Positions 4,701 through 5,650 of a DNA stretch of 5,650 bases are shown piece after piece. This DNA is from JBDTMC01 sp039934475. GTDB taxonomy: Bacteria > Acidobacteriota > Terriglobia > Bryobacterales > Bryobacteraceae. Each line of letters begins with the position of its first letter. The first letter of the stretch is position 1. The DNA lies in NCBI GenBank assembly GCA_039934475.1, contig JBDTMC010000497.1:1-5650 (forward strand), given 5' to 3'. A model generated the notes under the pieces. The model had not been told where the DNA came from and did not search any database. It saw only the letters and a list, made by a program, of their open reading frames with translations. A program made the position numbers and the translations under genes.

Positions 4701-5174
4701 ATGATCTTGGCACCGGGTGCAGCGTCCTTCGCAATTGATGCCTGTCTAAGCTACCCTTCAGAGACGCGCCAAGAGTGGCAATCCACCATTGCGCAGAAAG
4801 GGCTTTGCCTCACGATTGGTCCTGGGTTGCTCAAATCGGCGGCAAATGGAGTTCGTTCGCTGATCTCGTCGGACGAGGACACTTCCGCTCCCGAGACTCG
4901 CACGGCCTGCGCCTCCTTTTTGGCCGAAGCGGACGGCCTTCTGGAGTTTTCTATCTATCCCGCTTCAATTGAGGAGTTTGAACAAGACATTCTTTTGCGG
5001 TGGGATTTCAACGAGAAGGGACTCATTCTCACCTACCACTCCGCTCCGCAAGGGTTTGCAACGATGTATCGAGAACAGGTAGAGAACAACAGAGCTGTAT
5101 CGCCCGAGACACTGGAGCACGCCTCACCCACCGATCTGGCAAACGCGATTTCTTGGATCTTGGCATCGGCGTGA
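4701..5174 (+). CDS. Hypothetical protein (157 aa) in accessory unit 2
   Basis: I do not recognise this protein. ATG 4701 follows a TAAGGG Shine-Dalgarno-like run (4691-4696), and the gene lies 7 bases after the DUF3467-like gene, so it is probably translated from the same mRNA. It is soluble, with no signal peptide or membrane segment, mildly acidic. The middle and C-terminal half look folded: DGLLEFSIYPASIEEFEQDI, then LLRWDFNEKGLILTYHS with alternating hydrophobics like beta strands, then a helical end TDLANAISWILASA. The first 70 residues are less ordered with two cysteines (15, 36). Size, acidity and position beside other cargo resemble immunity or antitoxin-type proteins, but no diagnostic motif supports that. 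Its stop TGA is in the same frame as, and only 3 bases before, the GTG start of the next ORF. Confidence 0.7.
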   Translation: MILAPGAASFAIDACLSYPSETRQEWQSTIAQKGLCLTIGPGLLKSAANGVRSLISSDEDTSAPETRTACASFLAEADGLLEFSIYPASIEEFEQDILLRWDFNEKGLILTYHSAPQGFATMYREQVENNRAVSPETLEHASPTDLANAISWILASA

Positions 5175-5177
5175 TCT

Positions 5178-5650
5178 GTGGACTCCGACTTCGATCCAAG
5201 CGATATCGTTTCATCTGATAAATCGGTCTTTCGCGCGTACTCCAACGACAATCATTGCGATAGGAATGGGAAACCCCGCATCAAGGTATTCTTGAGACGA
5301 AAGGCGCCGCGCGATGCAGCGGGTCTATCCGTCGGGCCATCACCCGAAGCAGCCACGCAGCACCTCGACAGCCACTATGGTTGTTGCTGCCTTCTTACGT
5401 CCGGCGTTCGGTCAATTGAGGGCTTGGATGTTGTCGCCGACTCGACCACGCATGCGAATATAACCGGCGTACCTCGCCGGGAAGATGACGAGCAAAAAGG
5501 GATGCAGGTGGCCGATGACCTAATGCGAATGGCCGAACCAACTGGCTTTCCGCCGAGAAAGGTAGGGCCGTTCTGCTCTCTACCCAGGCCCCGGTGGGAA
5601 AAGGCCGCCCTTTCGCAGAATCGTCCGTCCCTCCGGACTCCCCAGGAACG
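5178..5650 (+). CDS. Conserved-looking hypothetical protein, 3' end running into the repeat
   Basis: The frame opens at GTG 5178, 3 bases after the previous stop, and has no stop before the window edge (157 complete codons). Residues about 15-118 look like a real folded domain: SVFRAYSNDNHCDRNGKPRI, then KVFLRRKAPRDAAGLSV, then GVRSIEGLDVVADSTTHANI, TGVPRREDDEQ and a final helix QVADDLMRMAE. I recall similar short bacterial proteins of unknown role (F/YRA start, GLSV, HANITG-P motif) but cannot name a family. From about residue 138 the frame is simply the antisense of the ModA-like repeat, so the true C-terminus was probably replaced when the repeat was joined, or the normal stop was lost. 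The start is likely GTG because the preceding in-frame TGA leaves only one codon. There is no clear Shine-Dalgarno; re-initiation after the upstream gene is plausible. Confidence 0.6.
   Translation, partial: MDSDFDPSDIVSSDKSVFRAYSNDNHCDRNGKPRIKVFLRRKAPRDAAGLSVGPSPEAATQHLDSHYGCCCLLTSGVRSIEGLDVVADSTTHANITGVPRREDDEQKGMQVADDLMRMAEPTGFPPRKVGPFCSLPRPRWEKAALSQNRPSLRTPQE
5580..5650 (-). CDS. C-terminus of ModA-like solute-binding protein (copy 2, cut by window edge)
   Basis: The reverse strand reads FLGSPEGRTILRKGGLFPPG followed by PG and stop TAG (5580-5582). It is the same C-terminal tail as copy 1, with a different last residue set (PPGPG instead of PPGR). The frame is open to the right edge. It may be the end of an intact periplasmic molybdate/tungstate-type binding protein gene outside the window, or another short fragment like copy 1. 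Only about 22 residues are visible, so family membership is moderate and completeness unknown. Confidence 0.45.
   Translation of the reverse strand, partial: FLGSPEGRTILRKGGLFPPGPG
5590..5650 (+). repeat. Direct repeat, copy 2 (continues past window edge)
   Basis: Matches 4194-4254 with one mismatch and reaches the last base of the window, so its right end is unseen. If it continues like copy 1, a third tRNA-Glu 3' end would appear about 35-50 bases beyond the window (4289-4303 shifted by 1396 gives 5685-5699). Confidence 0.95.

Noticed and set aside
3594..5650. CRISPR array
   Set aside because: There are only two widely spaced repeat copies, with no regular spacers.

Overview
The window is moderately GC-rich chromosomal DNA from a Gram-negative-type bacterium. 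The mix is an ECF sigma factor, an ArsA-type ATPase with a C-terminal HSP20-like domain, a TIGR04282 glycosyltransferase, a periplasmic mono-heme cytochrome c and a DUF3467-like protein. It has an Acidobacteriota (Solibacter/Bryobacter-like) flavour, but this is an impression, not a proof.

Left half (1-3065, minus strand): a tight five-gene operon read right to left. The order is TIGR04282/DUF2064 glycosyltransferase, ArsA-like ATPase, a 71-aa Cys-containing helical protein, the peroxiredoxin Bcp, and an ECF sigma-70 factor that runs off the left edge. Gaps are 38 bp, a 4-bp ATGA overlap, 11 bp and 9 bp. It looks like a housekeeping/stress unit: peroxide removal, an ATPase with a chaperone-like domain, and a regulator. 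A link to arsenic is only suggested by family names.

Middle (3066-3593, plus strand): a secreted class I cytochrome c with an excellent Shine-Dalgarno, diverging from the operon, then an inverted repeat and a possible promoter, then a complete tRNA-Glu(UUC) with encoded CCA.

Right half (3594-5650): an accessory region built on the 3' end of tRNA-Glu. The last 15 bp of the tRNA recur exactly at 4289-4303, as expected for attL/attR of a tRNA-targeted insertion. The 710-bp interval holds a decayed higB toxin, an intact higA antitoxin, and a reverse-strand fragment encoding the C-terminus of a ModA-like solute-binding protein. The next interval holds a DUF3467-like gene broken by one in-frame TGA, a 157-aa unknown protein and a further conserved-looking ORF. 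That ORF runs into a second copy of the ModA-like fragment (60 of 61 bp identical), which is cut by the window edge. The simplest reading is two consecutive small cargo units, each ending in the same sequence next to (or predicted to be next to) a tRNA-Glu 3' end, with no integrase in view. The alternative is a partial duplication of a real modA-like gene lying beyond the right edge.
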